Assembly (NCBI GenBank): GCA_946902875.1
Contig: OX336340.1
Location: forward strand, 21,901,566 to 21,965,565
DNA length: 64,000 bases
Origin: Nematopogon swammerdamellus
Lineage: Eukaryota > Arthropoda > Insecta > Lepidoptera > Adelidae
Direction: 5' to 3'
Positions 52,689 through 64,000 of the stretch are shown here, piece after piece (the stretch's first letter is position 1; each line of letters begins with the position of its first letter). Position numbers and translations under genes: made by a program. The notes under the pieces are model-generated. The model made no database searches. It saw only the letters and a program-made list of their open reading frames with translations, and was not told the DNA's origin.

Positions 52689-53712
52689 TTACATTATTAT
52701 TCTTGCACGTGGTTCATATTTTCTTTAAATGATTCTACGCGCTGTTATGAAACGTATTTAAATTACAAAAATTCTTGTTTCTGCTATAAAAACTTATAAA
52801 TTAATTATTTGTGTAATCTGTTGAATTTCTGCGTTATTATAAATGAGTAAATAAAATGCCAATAATAATTTATTTGAGTAACGGTGCATTCTGCATAGGA
52901 TTTTAAGATTATTGTTATCAACGAAAACACTGAAAATTATAATCCTTCAAAGTTCCTTGTATCCTTAATTCATGACAAAACAAAATCTCTTACATGTTGA
53001 TCAATCAAGGAACAAATGTTTCAACTGAATAATGTACAGGACATAATATTTATTACAGTTTTTTCACATAACACCTTCTTAAAATTAAACGACGAGGCAC
53101 TTTATCAGCTACGCTCCTTCAAAAAATAAATCTCCAGATAAAAAAAAACTTATTTCGCTTATAATTAAACTGAAACACGCTTTACATAACTGCAAAACGT
53201 GTTTTTTTTTTATTTATTTAGTTTTTTTGTTGTTCTAAATTGCATCACATTTAGGAAATGGTTCTCAGTTCCATTATGCGCTTCTTACTCGTATTTTCGG
53301 TACTTTGAGAAACCGTAAACGCGAACAAAAGGCAAAATAGAGCAATTTGCTTTGTGTGCGGTGAGCGGTGAGCGGTCCGCGAGATATTTACATGTCGGAG
53401 ACAGCGGGGGAAAGGGGTCGGCATGACGAATAGTTTCTTGAAGATTTGAACAATGTCGAAGCTTGCTAACAATCACTGAGTCGCCTACCCGACCTCATTT
53501 GCATAATTTTAGTGTCGTCTTTTCATTCAGCTAAAGGGTATTTTTATTTCGTGTTGTTCATGATTTGTCGTGCCAAGGGAGGTTTCTGTTAAACGAATTT
53601 CTAAGGTATTCGGTCCAAAGAAAGCCTTGTAATATGAAAAACATATACAATTAAATTTTCAATGCAGTAAATACAAACATACAAGTAAATAATATCAACT
53701 ATGACGGCAACG
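52689..53712. other. No gene recognised
   Basis: AT-rich; frames at 53251-53476 (minus) have no domain. Confidence 0.4.
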
Positions 53713-54055
53713 AATCCGGTATGGGTGGCTGAGTCAGAGGGGCAAAAGCACATGCTCTGACTAGCCAATATCACCGCCGAGAAGGTAGGTACCATACCGG
53801 AGACTTCCCTGGATTGCTGGCTATACTGGACTAGAGGAGAACACAACCGAGGCTGCTATGCGGCCATCTTACATCCAGTACGGTGGTACCAAACCAGTCG
53901 GCTACAATTTGAGCCTACCACCTAGTAAGGGGCAAGGGAAGGGACCTACAGTTTTACACCGGTTCCGAACGGTGAAGCAGCAGGTGTAAGTATGCACGTA
54001 AATTTTTTCGTCAGAAAAAACTCATTGGTACACGCCAACCGGATTCGAACCTCTA
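53713..54055 (-). mobile_element. SINE type C without A-tail
   Basis: On the minus strand: part of the head (ggttcgaatccggttggcgt), neck, body and tail to cacccataccggattc. It lacks poly-A, so the end is eroded. Confidence 0.9.
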
Positions 54056-56364
54056 TCTCTCATTGGCGTTTTAGAATATCTCTAAAACGCCAATTAATAA
54101 AATGTATTGGTAAAACGTAGCGAGCGACTAACGTAACAAAGAGAACTATAATTCAACAGCCTTCACAGTGTGGTCTCTAACGGTAACATTTGTGCGTATT
54201 TGAAAAAAAAAAATTACGTCCAGTCATTAAAAAACTCTGTAAACCTTGAAACCGTGCGGCTACTGGAAAAAATTAACGGTTACTTTTTAATAAAAACAAT
54301 TCAAAGGAACCAAAATAAATCGTTAAACCCTTTCGAGTCGAAAAATTCCGTTAGACTTCAACAAAAAATAAAGAACGACATCCAGAGTGGAGACGCTAAT
54401 AGATTATGCAAAAAACCGTTTCAGGGCCCATTCACATAGTGCTCCAGAGTTCTTTACAAATAACGTAACGGCAATCGATATTCAAAAATGATGACACCTT
54501 GTCTGAATACGGAAATCAGTTCCCATGAACCATCCGCTCTTCCTTCCAAAGGGTTGATAGTTGTATAGGCAAATTCGATTATCTGCCGACGTTCTCACGC
54601 ACATCCCAGACGCCGCCGTTCGATCTTACAATAAATCTTTGCATACGACCGATCCTCTTCAATGAAAAAAATAACTATTAAAAAAACTCTGGTGTCTGTT
54701 CGGCAACGCAACCCCCGACGCAATATGCATAAGAAAGGACACCCGAAAACTATTCATGGATTCAAATTATAGACGAGCCTACAAGTGTTGAGATTTCCAA
54801 GTTCCAAAGTACGCAATTATTCCAACAGCGCGACCCTACAGAGAAACCCGCTACTTGCCGGTCCCTTTGTCCGGGATAAGATTTTTTATGAGGGGAATGA
54901 ACATACCTGTACCCCTTGCCAAAATGTGGGGACACTTTATTTGCATTTTTTCTCTGTGCAGTTTCTTTACAAATAGTATCTTAACCCTATTGAATAATGT
55001 TAGGGGTTAGGTTACACTTAATATTCAAAAAGGGCAGGTACATTTGGCTTAATATCCTCGCATAAATTATAGTCAGGTACTTTTCGTTATATCACGTTCT
55101 ATTGTGCATCGATGGATTTGCACGTTACAATAGGTCGGAAGGGCCCCGAACTGTGCGCCAATTTATTGTTTATCGTCATATGCACAGAAACGAATTTGTA
55201 ATACTATTTCTGTATAATGTTACCCCCTTTCCGCTAGCGAATGGTGCACTATGACATTTTGCTTCCTGAATAGTTTAACCCGTTTCCTTTGTAAGAATTT
55301 ATGCAAAAAAGCGCCTTACCCATCCTATTTTTTTATTCAATAAAGCACAGGGGTTATACACATTATGCAAATGCGTGCATAATTTTGGATACACCGTAAC
55401 CTTCGGGCTCGCTTTCGATTGTACCTTTTTGGAACGTGTTAGGGTTTAGTTTTCATTGAACTTTTTGGTTTAGGAAGTTCGATTGGGAAAAAAGTATGCT
55501 ATTTTTTTCGGAAGTGGTGATTGTCGAGGAACACAGTTACTTATGATTTTTTTTCTCAGGCCCGCGAAGGAAGTTATGTCTCCCCGTATAACGAGGCCAC
55601 ATACAATTTGGCTTTTTGTTGAATTTGACATTCGAACTAGGCGCGGATTATAGATCGGAATATATAATTACTTCCTTTAGAGTTTTCGGAAACGGTTTCG
55701 GGAAGGTGTAACGATTTTTGTAACCGTTATGCCGGGAGACGCCGCCGTTTTGCCTTTCTGTCACCAGTAAACTATATTTATGTGAAATATTTTGTTAGTA
55801 CGAGCATGTACGTTGGTATAGTCAAAGTTTTATTTTGTGCGAATATTTTAATTAGTACAAAATTCGTTTTAATTTTTTTTGCCCGCAGAAACCCTCACTG
55901 GATATAGTTAGTTAGTTTTAAATAAATAGATGGATACTTCACATAATAATTCACTTCACTGTAAAATTGTATTTTCTTGTCAACCGATGTTGAATAAACA
56001 TTTCTTTTCCTTTCTTTCTCTTTTAATTCATAATGTAAAATCAATTCATCGAAACATTTTATTACTGTTTATTTGCGTGTTAAAAATTGAATTAACAAGT
56101 AAATTGCAGGTATTTAAATTAATGGTTTTTAAATTCAAGACATTTTTTATTTTCATTATACTGCGTAAATAAGCTGACACGAATAGATGGCGACGAGAAA
56201 TCATTATCACATTAATGACAAACAAACGCTTTTATAATTTACTTTTAAAAAATTATCTTGTCACAGATGTCTTCAGTCTCCGCTATGTCATTGCCAAATT
56301 AATTCTAACATGTCCTTGCGTCTTGCAGTCTAGCTAACATTCATCATAGTCATTTTAAACATAA
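54056..56364. other. Long unique stretch, no gene recognised
   Basis: The 54170-54439 frame begins with GTG and has no domain. Sequence around 54780-55750 is less AT-biased and lacks any of the window's repeats, so it may hold conserved non-coding or exon sequence that I cannot identify. Confidence 0.3.
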
Positions 56365-57045
56365 AAAACCTGTTAAGTGCGAACACTATTCGCACACAGA
56401 GGGTTCCGTATACTTTTCCTTCTTGTACGCATTGAGTGCGCGCAGCGATCGCGCGCGGTCGCGCAGGTGGCAACAAGAATGCCATTTTCTCTATAACCGT
56501 TTACTATATAAACTTCAAAATACTTTTCATACCATATCACACACGCTGAATCCCGACAATCGGGGTAAGCAGAGTAATCGGTGTTGTGCTGCAAGAACTC
56601 TGGTAAATTACAGCACAACAACGACCACCACGTTTCGCAAAGTATTCGAACAAGATTCAATCGATCAAGCAGCAAGTAAGGCACGAAGACCCACCCACCT
56701 GCTGCATGACTCGGTGGAAGTACCGTGCCAAGGTGAGAGGTGGCGATCTTGTCGCCCTTTAGCACGGCATCTTGTCCTTATCCATTAGTCGTCTTTTACG
56801 ACATGCATGGGAGAGATGCAGTGGGGTATTTTCTTTTTAAGTACCGGCCCCACACGATCATACCGTCAGGACTAACTGAACTAATTTATGAATTTATTTC
56901 AGATTTATGAAGCTTAACCATTCGGAGTAATCACATCGAACAGCGCGCGTGACAAACGGTCGGACGGACGTACAGACAGACGGCAGACAGACATCTGAGT
57001 GATTTTATAAAGGTTCCCGCCAGCAACGATGGCTAAGGAACCCTA
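56365..57045 (-). repeat. Repeat F split by repeat D
   Basis: Left: aacctgttaagtgcgaacac, agagggttccgtatac. Right: acggacgtacagacagacgg and ggctaaggaaccctaaac. The D repeat occupies 56535-56857. Confidence 0.65.
56535..56857 (-). repeat. Repeat D, near complete
   Basis: Minus strand, from gtgtggggccggtacttaaa to cgggattcagcgtgtgtgat. Both halves of the 3' stem are present. Confidence 0.9.
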
Positions 57046-58187
57046 AACAAAAAACGAACACGAAAAACGGAATCACCGTTATTGAATAAGGACATTTAGA
57101 AGCCGCAGTCAAAGGGCCGATATAGATTTTTTTATTCAAAAAAAGAAGGAGGCACTTTTTCGCAAAAAAGGATCAACTTTTTTTTTTTGAGCGGAGCGCT
57201 CGATCCTTTTTTGTCGAGGGCGCCCATTGTCTGCACAACTATTGTTTCACAATTTGAATTATTTTTATGCTTTCCGGATGACAATAATGTTTTGGACTTA
57301 TTTTCGATAACCATTACTTAGCCAGTTTATTGTCCGAGGGCTCTTTTCTTTTCGTCAGAGCGCCGCCGCCGATTTCGATACGGTAGCTATTACCTGTGAT
57401 AAATTATGCATTTCTAAGTTAAATGGAAGCTAATTGTGGGGTTGTAAAACAAGCATTAAACTCTGCTATCTTCCAGCTATAATCTAATGATTCAGAAGTT
57501 ATAATTTTACTTTAAGTGTAACGAATCTCTTTAAGTTTTTTTTAAATCGGTGACTTCCTCTATACATATTAAAAATATTGTATGCTTCTGTGCGGTGGTC
57601 ATTCCGTAATAAAGTATTAATTTATACAAATCAGTGAAGTTTTATGTTTTTTTATTTATTTACTTCGGAGCAATTACTTTTATCTGTATGAACATGCAAT
57701 ATTTCGGTGTATTGTTCAAGCAAAATAAAAATTTTGAGAAATTACAACAGCACCTACTATCATGCTAGATAATATAAGGCATATTTTGAGTGTTTTCCTA
57801 AATCAAAATAATGCTTGCTTGTGTAAGTATTAAAACGAATAAAACGTCAAAATTAGGTGCCACTTTACGATATATTTTTTTTATATTCATACTCATCACA
57901 CTGATTCGAAAAATTAAAACAATCACGTCCAAGATTGAGTTCTCTATTAAATAGAGCTCTGATTTTTCAAAGAAGTATACTTTTAAATTATTACACTGGC
58001 CTTGGAAACTTTGAATAAAATAATTGATAATATGTACAGAATTACACAACGTAACCTATATCAAATAAGGGCCTATTTAATACCTAAGATATGGATTGTT
58101 AAGTGTGTACCAATCATTGAAAAAACACGTCGTTGGTTTAACGCCCAATTCTACGCAGAACTTGTTACGTGATGATATAACTAATAA
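57046..58187. other. No gene recognised
   Basis: AT-rich. ggatcaac..gatccttttttg at 57168-57216 forms an imperfect hairpin. Confidence 0.35.
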
Positions 58188-58350
58188 TTACCCCATACAA
58201 GAAACGTGCTAAGAATCGAATAGTACATCGTGCTGCTGAATAATAGATGGCGCCATTTGCATTATAGAAAGGCCATGCATGACATAGTTCACCCCAAGGT
58301 GTAATGGGTGTAGTAAGTGGGTGGTGTTGCCAACCATCAGCTTTCATAAA
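58188..58350 (+). repeat. Repeat F piece joined to a SINE tail
   Basis: ccccatacaagaaacgtgct and gctgctgaataatagatggc duplicate 59214-59280. They are followed at 58281 by catagttcaccccaaggtgt and a diverged SINE A/B tail ending ctttcataaa. Confidence 0.65.
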
Positions 58351-59094
58351 TTTTCCATTCGATTCCTATTTTTAATTCTTTGACATAAACGGAACATTTT
58401 AAAGAATTTCTGATCACTAGTAACTACTGTAATGAGACCAATTCCGCAGCACACATTATTTCGAACATAACCTTTGAGATCGTGTTAAACGACCGCAGAC
58501 CGCCGTGTTACAAGTTAAAGTTCCGACAAAAAGTCCGGTTAACTTAACTTTTTAAAAGTGAATTAAGCTAATTCAAGAGTCATTTCGAAGGCAAACAACA
58601 CGCGTTTCGACTCACCTTTTGTGGTTTTGCGGTGCGCTCCCTACAACCCTCCCGCACGCATGCTTATTCTCGCACAAGGCAGATTCGAACTTGCGTGCAT
58701 GTTGTTAAAAGTGATTATCGCGTGCTTTGAACTTGGTCGCTTTCTAAAAGCTTGAATAGCCCTTATGTCGTTGCTGCTTAGCGTAATGTAGAGTTATGTG
58801 TTCATTTAATGCATTTTGATCTTGAACGGGTTTAATTTGTGCCAGTCTAGTTTTATGGTATAGGGTTACGTGGCCAACAATGCTGAGAGGGACCCTTATA
58901 AAATTGGGCAAGTGATGTGTCTGTCCGTTCGTATGTCTGTCTGACTCACGCGCAGACCGATGTCATTACTCTAGAAGCATATTTCAAAATCTGCTAGGTG
59001 AGTTCGCTAAAGGATTTTATTTATAATTTTTTTTATTTTCCGATTGTCTTTTTGATACATTTTGGCCAGTGTCACGTATAGTGAGGATTTATGA
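58351..59094. other. Unique; donor-like site on the minus strand
   Basis: 58612-58617 reads actcac on the plus strand: minus ccacaaaag|gtgagt, a consensus splice donor. The upstream minus-strand sequence (58618-58720) is CpG-rich with no clear start codon in frame. Possible 5' exon. Confidence 0.25.
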
Positions 59095-59405
59095 TTAGGG
59101 GCGGTTTTTAGAGTTTCCTATCCATACGGAAGCCTATTACTAAGCATAACCATACGCCATATGTCTGTCTGTCCGTCCGTCCTTGGTCTAGCTAAATAAA
59201 AAATTAAGGGGGTCCCCATACAAGAAACGTGCTAAGAATCTATTAGTACATAATGCTGCTGAATAATAGATGGCGCCATAGGTATTTATATTTTGCATTA
59301 TAGAAAGACACAATATAGACGAATATGATTTTTTGACAGGTATGGTATAGCGGATCTACGGAACCCTTCGTGCACTAGTAAAACTCGCACTTGACCGATT
59401 TTATG
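59095..59405 (+). repeat. Repeat F, copy
   Basis: gaagcctattactaagcata, gtctgtctgtccgtccgtcc, gaacccttcgtgcactagta, cgcacttgaccgatttta. Confidence 0.75.
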
Positions 59406-60110
59406 TTAAAAATTGTGATTTAAGGCGGAGTAACAACACACACAGAGAACATAAATAAAACAACAACAACGACAACGAGTGTTTTCCAAACTCTACGCAT
59501 CATCAATTCTCACACCGAAGTTTTTTGCTACTACCTACTTACATGTCAATATATTAATCGAAACTCAAACATTCATACATCGACTGGAAGAAATCTCTGT
59601 AAGGGATAATTCCGCCTTTTAACCTCATGTAAACTTAATATTGCGCGTTTTACTTAAAAAAAAAACTTGGTAGCAATACAGCAATAGGTACATTATTATT
59701 TTTTTACTTATGTGATTTTTTTTTTTATATAATTGCAAATAAAAGCATTCTAATATTTTTTAAATTTCGAAACTCTTTGAACAAACAATCGCTGACAAAG
59801 ATACAAATGCTTTCTATTTTGAAATATGGTTTTAGGCGAAATTAGCATAATTTGGTGAAACGATTATTTATCTAACAAATTATTCAAATCATATCCCATT
59901 GATTTCATTCAATCGATGCATTTTTACATCGGGTTATGTCGGATCGCGTTGCATCTCTCATTTGCATTATGTAGGGAAAAGCGATAGGGATGTCACTAGT
60001 ATAGTACAGAAATACTGAACGATTGTTCATCTCACGTCTGCAGGTGCTTCAAATGTTTTTCAAAACGGAAATATAGATAGAAATACTCAATTTTCTATAT
60101 TTATCTCATA
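59406..60110 (+). other. Unique DNA containing a repeat K copy
   Basis: 59540-59640 is repeat K (cgactggaagaaatctctgt, aagggataattccgcctttt). The rest is AT-rich and unassigned. Confidence 0.45.
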
Positions 60111-60427
60111 CTAGATTTTGCCCGCGGCTTCGCTCGGTTTAATAGCAAATCCGATTCAAACGCAAATAATATGATAATAACGGATCGTTTCTCTTATATT
60201 CTCTCTCTCTCACTACCATTCGACACTATATTCCGTTCATACTATACTTTCTTTCATACTGCTCAGCCCTATTGATATTTAGCGTGATGGGATATAGCCT
60301 ATATTGAGCCTTAGGAACTACTTTTTCCATTGGTATAAGCCGCGTCAAAATCTGTTCAGTGGTTCCGGAGTTTACTTCAAACATACATGCATACAGACAG
60401 ACGTTCCTCTTATAAGAATTAGATATA
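60111..60427 (-). mobile_element. CTAG-ended Helitron-like element
   Basis: The minus-strand end gaagccgcgggcaaaatctag precedes T (shown here in parts: gaagccgcggg, aaaatctag). Inner ccggaaccactgaacagatt and ggctatatcccatcacgcta are related to element H. The 5' side merges into the GATA microsatellite. Confidence 0.65.
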
Positions 60428-60779
60428 AATATATAGATAGAGATAGAGATAGAGATAGAGATAGAGATAGAGATAGAGATAGAGATAGAGATAGAGATAG
60501 TGATAGAAATAGAGATAGAGATAGAGATAGAGATATAGAGAGATATAGATATAGAGAGATAGAGATAGAGAGATAGAGATAGTGAGAGATAGAGATAGAG
60601 ATAGAGATAGAGATAGAGATAGAGATAGTGATAGAAATAGAGATAGAGATAGAGATAGAGATATAGAGAGATATAGATATAGAGAGATAGAGATAGAGAG
60701 ATAGAGATAGTGAGAGATAGAGATAGAGATAGAAATAGAGATAGAGATAGATATAGAGATAGAGATAGGGATAGAGAAG
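60428..60779 (+). repeat. AGAGAT/GATA microsatellite
   Basis: About 350 bp of (AGAGAT)n with variants. A block containing tgatagaaatagagatagag repeats 128 bp apart (60501 and 60629), so part of the tract was duplicated as a unit. Confidence 0.95.
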
Positions 60780-61044
60780 AAGACGAGATCATCTGCCGCC
60801 TAACTCCTGCCGACTGAATGAGAAATATCACTTTAATCGACAGATAACCCGTTGTGAAATCGACCATAAGCCGGTACATCTCTCACACAATAATTGATCG
60901 TACTTAATTTAAATATTTAAACTAATTAATAACTTGAAGAAGATGCTATGCACCACGGTTCCCATGCTAACATAATCCAACGATTACTTCCAAACTGTTT
61001 AGTACAATACATAAATACCACACGACAAGGTTTACCCACGCTAA
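60780..61044. other. No gene recognised
   Basis: AT-rich spacer. Confidence 0.4.
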
Positions 61045-61272
61045 AACCGTGACAGGCTAGAGTAGCCTCCTCTCACCTTGGCGCGGTCCTTCCACCGAGT
61101 CATGAAGCAGGTGAGTCTTCGTGCCTTACTTGCTGCTTGATAGTTATCTTGTACTAATACATTGCTAAACGTTGTGGCCGATGTGCTGTAATTTACACAA
61201 GCACTTGCAGCACAGCAACGATTACTCTCCTCACCCCGATTGTCGGTATAAAGCGCGCGGTATGTAGGTATG
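61045..61272 (+). repeat. Repeat D, 5' truncated
   Basis: cctctcaccttggcgcggtc, ccttccaccgagtcatgaag, cagcacagcaacgattactc, then a GTAT-type tail. Confidence 0.85.
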
Positions 61273-61670
61273 TGTGTCATCTAGCGCCAATATTGTACCG
61301 TTCCTCACATACGGTTATGCAAGCAAATTTTTATAAAACATAAAACTAGCGATAAACACGTTGTTCGTTTTCGAAATTGGCTATAAAGTGATATTAATGA
61401 TTGCCTTTTTTTTAATATCCCATTTATTGTTAGAGAAAGGATGGATGGGCTAATCAATGTATGCAAAATAAAGTCTCCTTCGTTGAATTTGCAAAATGCT
61501 AGAAAGTAATAGATTGCATCTTCATGTGTGACACGGCCATGCATCACTGACGGGCTAAGCATGCAGTCAACGAAACCCTAACTCGACGCGAAGAAAAAGT
61601 ATCACTGCCTAACATAAATCAGCGTCTATAAAGTAAAATAGCAGTGTTAAAGGAAATATATTATTATTTG
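61273..61670. other. No gene recognised
   Basis: AT-rich; the 61305-61562 frame has no domain. Confidence 0.4.
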
Positions 61671-62050
61671 CTAGCTTTTGCCTACGGCTTCGCTCGCGTG
61701 AAATTCGTATTTAAAATGAAGTAAGTAAATAAGGCCGATACGGTACCTTTATTTCGGCGCGCGGAACAATTCGGTTTGTATGAGAGCCACAACTTAGCGT
61801 AACCGGAACTGAATTTTATTTAGCCTATCCTGTGTTATAGTTAAATATGCTTGTAATAAGTTTCAAATTCAAGTTTCTTCGAATTCGGATGATCGGTTTA
61901 AGAGTTATGGAGGAACATATGTATGTTTAAATAAAATATTTCTAAAAATCGTCAATTTAGTTTTTGGATCATACCTACATAATCTACAAACGTAATATCT
62001 CATAAAACAAAGTAGGTAACTTACAGGTACCTTACAGATTTATTATTAGT
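61671..62050 (-). mobile_element. CTAG-ended element G, copy 3
   Basis: ctagcttttgcctacggctt at the left (3' end on the minus strand), gcggaacaattcggtttgta, gatcggtttaagagttatgg, ending ttattattagta. Uninterrupted, so useful as a reference for G. Confidence 0.78.
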
Positions 62051-62159
62051 AAATATTGATTCATAAAAGTAATGGAAATATATTATTTATTGCACATACA
62101 TAATTATGTGTAGGTATCGATCACAGAACAGCGACCGGCGGCGCGGCTGTTATCCCCTA

Positions 62160-62367
62160 TGTTTCTTTTTCTTAAATAACGCGAATGTCCTTATAACTCG
62201 AGAACCGGTTTATCGATTTTCATACGGTTTTCACTGTTACATTCTGTCACTTTGCGAGATGGTTTTAGTCTATACAGCATCTCTACGTATAAATCATAGC
62301 GCTATATCGTCGGCGGCCTGAGCTGTGAGCGAAAAGTCACGCGAAGCGAAGCAAAGGCAAAAACTAG
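62160..62367 (+). mobile_element. CTAG-ended Helitron-like fragment
   Basis: cttataactcgagaaccggt, aagcgaagcaaaggcaaaaa and a final ctag before T. The 5' end is not defined. Confidence 0.5.
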
Positions 62368-62478
62368 TTTAGTTGTATTTTTAATCCGAATTTATTTTAT
62401 TTTTGTACTACCCGCCTCCGTGCAATTTTCCTCCGCGCCCAAAATTCTAGGAACCTCCAGTACATACATGCGTACAGT

Positions 62479-62660
62479 TTTTTTTTTTAGAAAGCGCGAT
62501 ATGTGGCGCCGAACCACCCATGATGTGTCTAACGACGCCCATAGACATTCGGTCGCATGCGTATGCGGGGGTTGCGAATACGATGCCGGCCTAACAGGTG
62601 CCTATTCACGCCTCTCTTGAAGGACCCGAGACTGTACTTGGGGGGAAATATATGGCCAAT
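62479..62660 (-). mobile_element. LINE 3' end fragment (family M)
   Basis: Poly-T, agaaagcgcgatatgtggcg, tgtgtctaacgacgcccata, then cctctcttgaaggacccgag. Parallel to 2552-2710. Confidence 0.6.
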
Positions 62661-62790
62661 GAGACATAGCGTCACGCCTGTTTCTCAGTGGAGTAGGCAG
62701 ATACAACGGAACTCAACGCGCCACGATCCTGACACACCTCTGCCGCCTCTGCCACTCTCATGTTGCTCTTCATACATGCTCGTGAACCTC
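62661..62790 (+). repeat. Repeat E
   Basis: catagcgtcacgcctgtttc, ggagtaggcagatacaacgg, cgatcctgacacacctctgc. Matches 49154-49288. Confidence 0.65.
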
Positions 62791-63695
62791 CAATAATGAT
62801 GACGATACCATTGTTATCTTTCGTTTTCGTGTCGAAAGACACGTCTGCCCAGCAGTGTCGGGTGCCACCAGGTGTAAAGGTGACTAGCATACAACTGCGA
62901 CCGTAGCTAAACACAAATAGTAAACTTTTAACCGCACGCTCGGTTGAGCCGTTAAACGCAACTGCAAACGTATGCAAATTTATCGGAAACCCATAAATAC
63001 CGTTCTATTTAATTTCATCAATAGCTGACAATGTTGCCAAGGGTTAAATCACTCCTTATTTAAATGTAAATGCTCGCGGGCTAACCCCTTCGCGCCGAAC
63101 ACAATGCCTCGAGTTAGCGCTATCGGTTCAACTATGACATCGAAGAAATTCTGTAGAAAATTTAAATTTCAAATCAGTTTTCGTTAAAAAAAACGTTTCC
63201 GTCGCGCACTATTGACAATCGATGATTAAGTGTGTTCTTTTTTTAAAATGTGTTATGTCGAGTAATGTTTGTAACTTTCCTGTTCCGAATTGTTCGTGTT
63301 ACTACGGGACCTACCACCACCTGTCTGGTGGTAAAGTTTTCTAAATAATCTTTAGGAACTTTGTAGACAGCTTTTTTTATTTAGATTAGACTGGGCTATG
63401 TGAAGATAGCCGTGTTTCTAGCTAGTGGATCAAATATCTTATGGAACAATTTGATCAACCACTGAGAGACAAGTCGCTGAAGTGGAGAAGCTAAATATAT
63501 TATATAAAAACCAATTTATGGAAATCGCGAAATATGGTATTCCTTTACATCTGTCGTAATACTTATAACATTTCTTTCCTCACCTAGCAGTTATCATACC
63601 CCAAAGGTATTCTGTTAGTTACCTTTTTCTAAGAAATAAATGTTTTGATTTTTGGATTTTGCTCGTATTTCATTTGATTGCAATAAATATATACA
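62791..63695. other. No gene recognised
   Basis: Mixed composition, then AT-rich. No domain-bearing frame. Confidence 0.4.
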
Positions 63696-63696
63696 A

Positions 63697-63886
63697 TACA
63701 GTACAGTACAGTGCAGTACCGTGCAGTGCAGTGCAGTGCAATGCCGTGCAGTGCAGTGCAGTGCAGTGCAGTGCAGTGCAGTGCAGTGCAGTGCAGTGCA
63801 GTGCAGTGCAGTGCAGTGCAGTGCAGTGCAGTGCAGTGCAGTGCAGTGCAGTACAGTACAGTCCAGTACAGTACAGTAAAATACAA
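63697..63886 (+). repeat. GTGCA pentanucleotide microsatellite
   Basis: About 38 units of (GTGCA) with GTACA variants at both ends, as expected if mutation erodes the edges. All reading frames through it are by-products. Confidence 0.97.
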
Positions 63887-63899
63887 TACAATGTGTCAT

Positions 63900-64000
63900 C
63901 GTCTCACCTACGTACGAGGTGTCTAATGATGCCCATGGACATTCTATGATGCACGGGTTTCACGCTCCTTTTGAAACACCCCAGGCTGTACTTGAGAGGA
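63900..64000 (-). mobile_element. LINE 3' end fragment (family M), cut by window edge
   Basis: gaggtgtctaatgatgccca, tggacattctatgatgcacg, ctccttttgaaacaccccag match the family M copies at 2552 and 62479. Confidence 0.6.

Noticed and set aside
54170..54439. 89-codon plus-strand frame as a gene
   Set aside because: Starts with GTG, no domain, no splice context, and composition matches the surroundings.
60226..60879. 217-codon minus-strand frame rich in Ser/Leu/Ile/Tyr
   Set aside because: Mostly the GATA-type microsatellite, flanked by a Helitron-like element; no domain.
63615..63949. Several Cys/His/Thr- and Ser/Ala/Val-rich frames
   Set aside because: Translations of the GTGCA array, open in every frame because the unit has no stop.

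Overview
The window looks like a repeat-dominated, AT-rich stretch of an insect nuclear genome, most likely from a moth or butterfly. That assignment rests on my recognition of repeat style: CTAG-ended Helitron-like fragments with the 'cgagcgaagccgcgggc' end, tRNA- and 5S-headed SINEs with 'tttccataaaa' tails, RTE and jockey/CR1-group LINE fragments, a short TTAGG-type telomere motif, and no bacterial gene organisation. The species cannot be told from the sequence. No complete host gene is visible.

The one substantial coding sequence is a 5'-truncated non-LTR retrotransposon reading frame (9412-11850, minus strand). It has the C-terminal part of the endonuclease and a full set of reverse transcriptase motifs, and it sits inside an older repeat. 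Shorter retroelement remains lie at 2552-2710, 13314-13583, 23690-24035, 31677-32243, 41990-42400, 62479-62660 and 63900-64000. A few splice-flanked segments could be host exons; the best is a 61-nt minus-strand candidate at 19905-19965. Much of the window could therefore be intron of a long gene, but that is inference.

Most of the rest is short non-autonomous elements. Three SINE types (called A, B and C here) occur about 25 times. They have different 5' heads: A has a tRNA-like A box followed by a 5S rRNA-like control region, B has a structured head shared with another repeat (D), and C has a tRNA-Ser/Leu-like head. They share a related body and tail. Layout: 0-8.5 kb SINEs, a palindromic MITE nested in a SINE, Helitron-like elements; 9-12 kb the LINE; 13-16 kb retroelement tail and tandem arrays; 16-23 kb a dense SINE cluster and a long-TIR MITE; 23-24 kb RTE; 25-28 kb mostly unique; 28-36 kb SINEs, a foldback element and a candidate exon; 36-44 kb SINEs, D repeats, Helitron-like elements and a LINE tail; 44-49 kb SINE fragments and a 44-bp perfect palindrome with 8-bp target duplication; 49-53 kb tandem repeats, a long GGGAGA microsatellite split by a SINE, and the most complete type A SINE; 53-64 kb mostly unique, with D and F repeats and GATA and GTGCA microsatellites.

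No operon or pathway is present. The biology on view is retroelement amplification: autonomous LINEs (jockey/CR1 group and RTE) could supply the enzymes for the SINEs, and repeated nesting gives a relative insertion history. Coordinates of degenerate repeats are accurate to about 5-20 bases at the ends.
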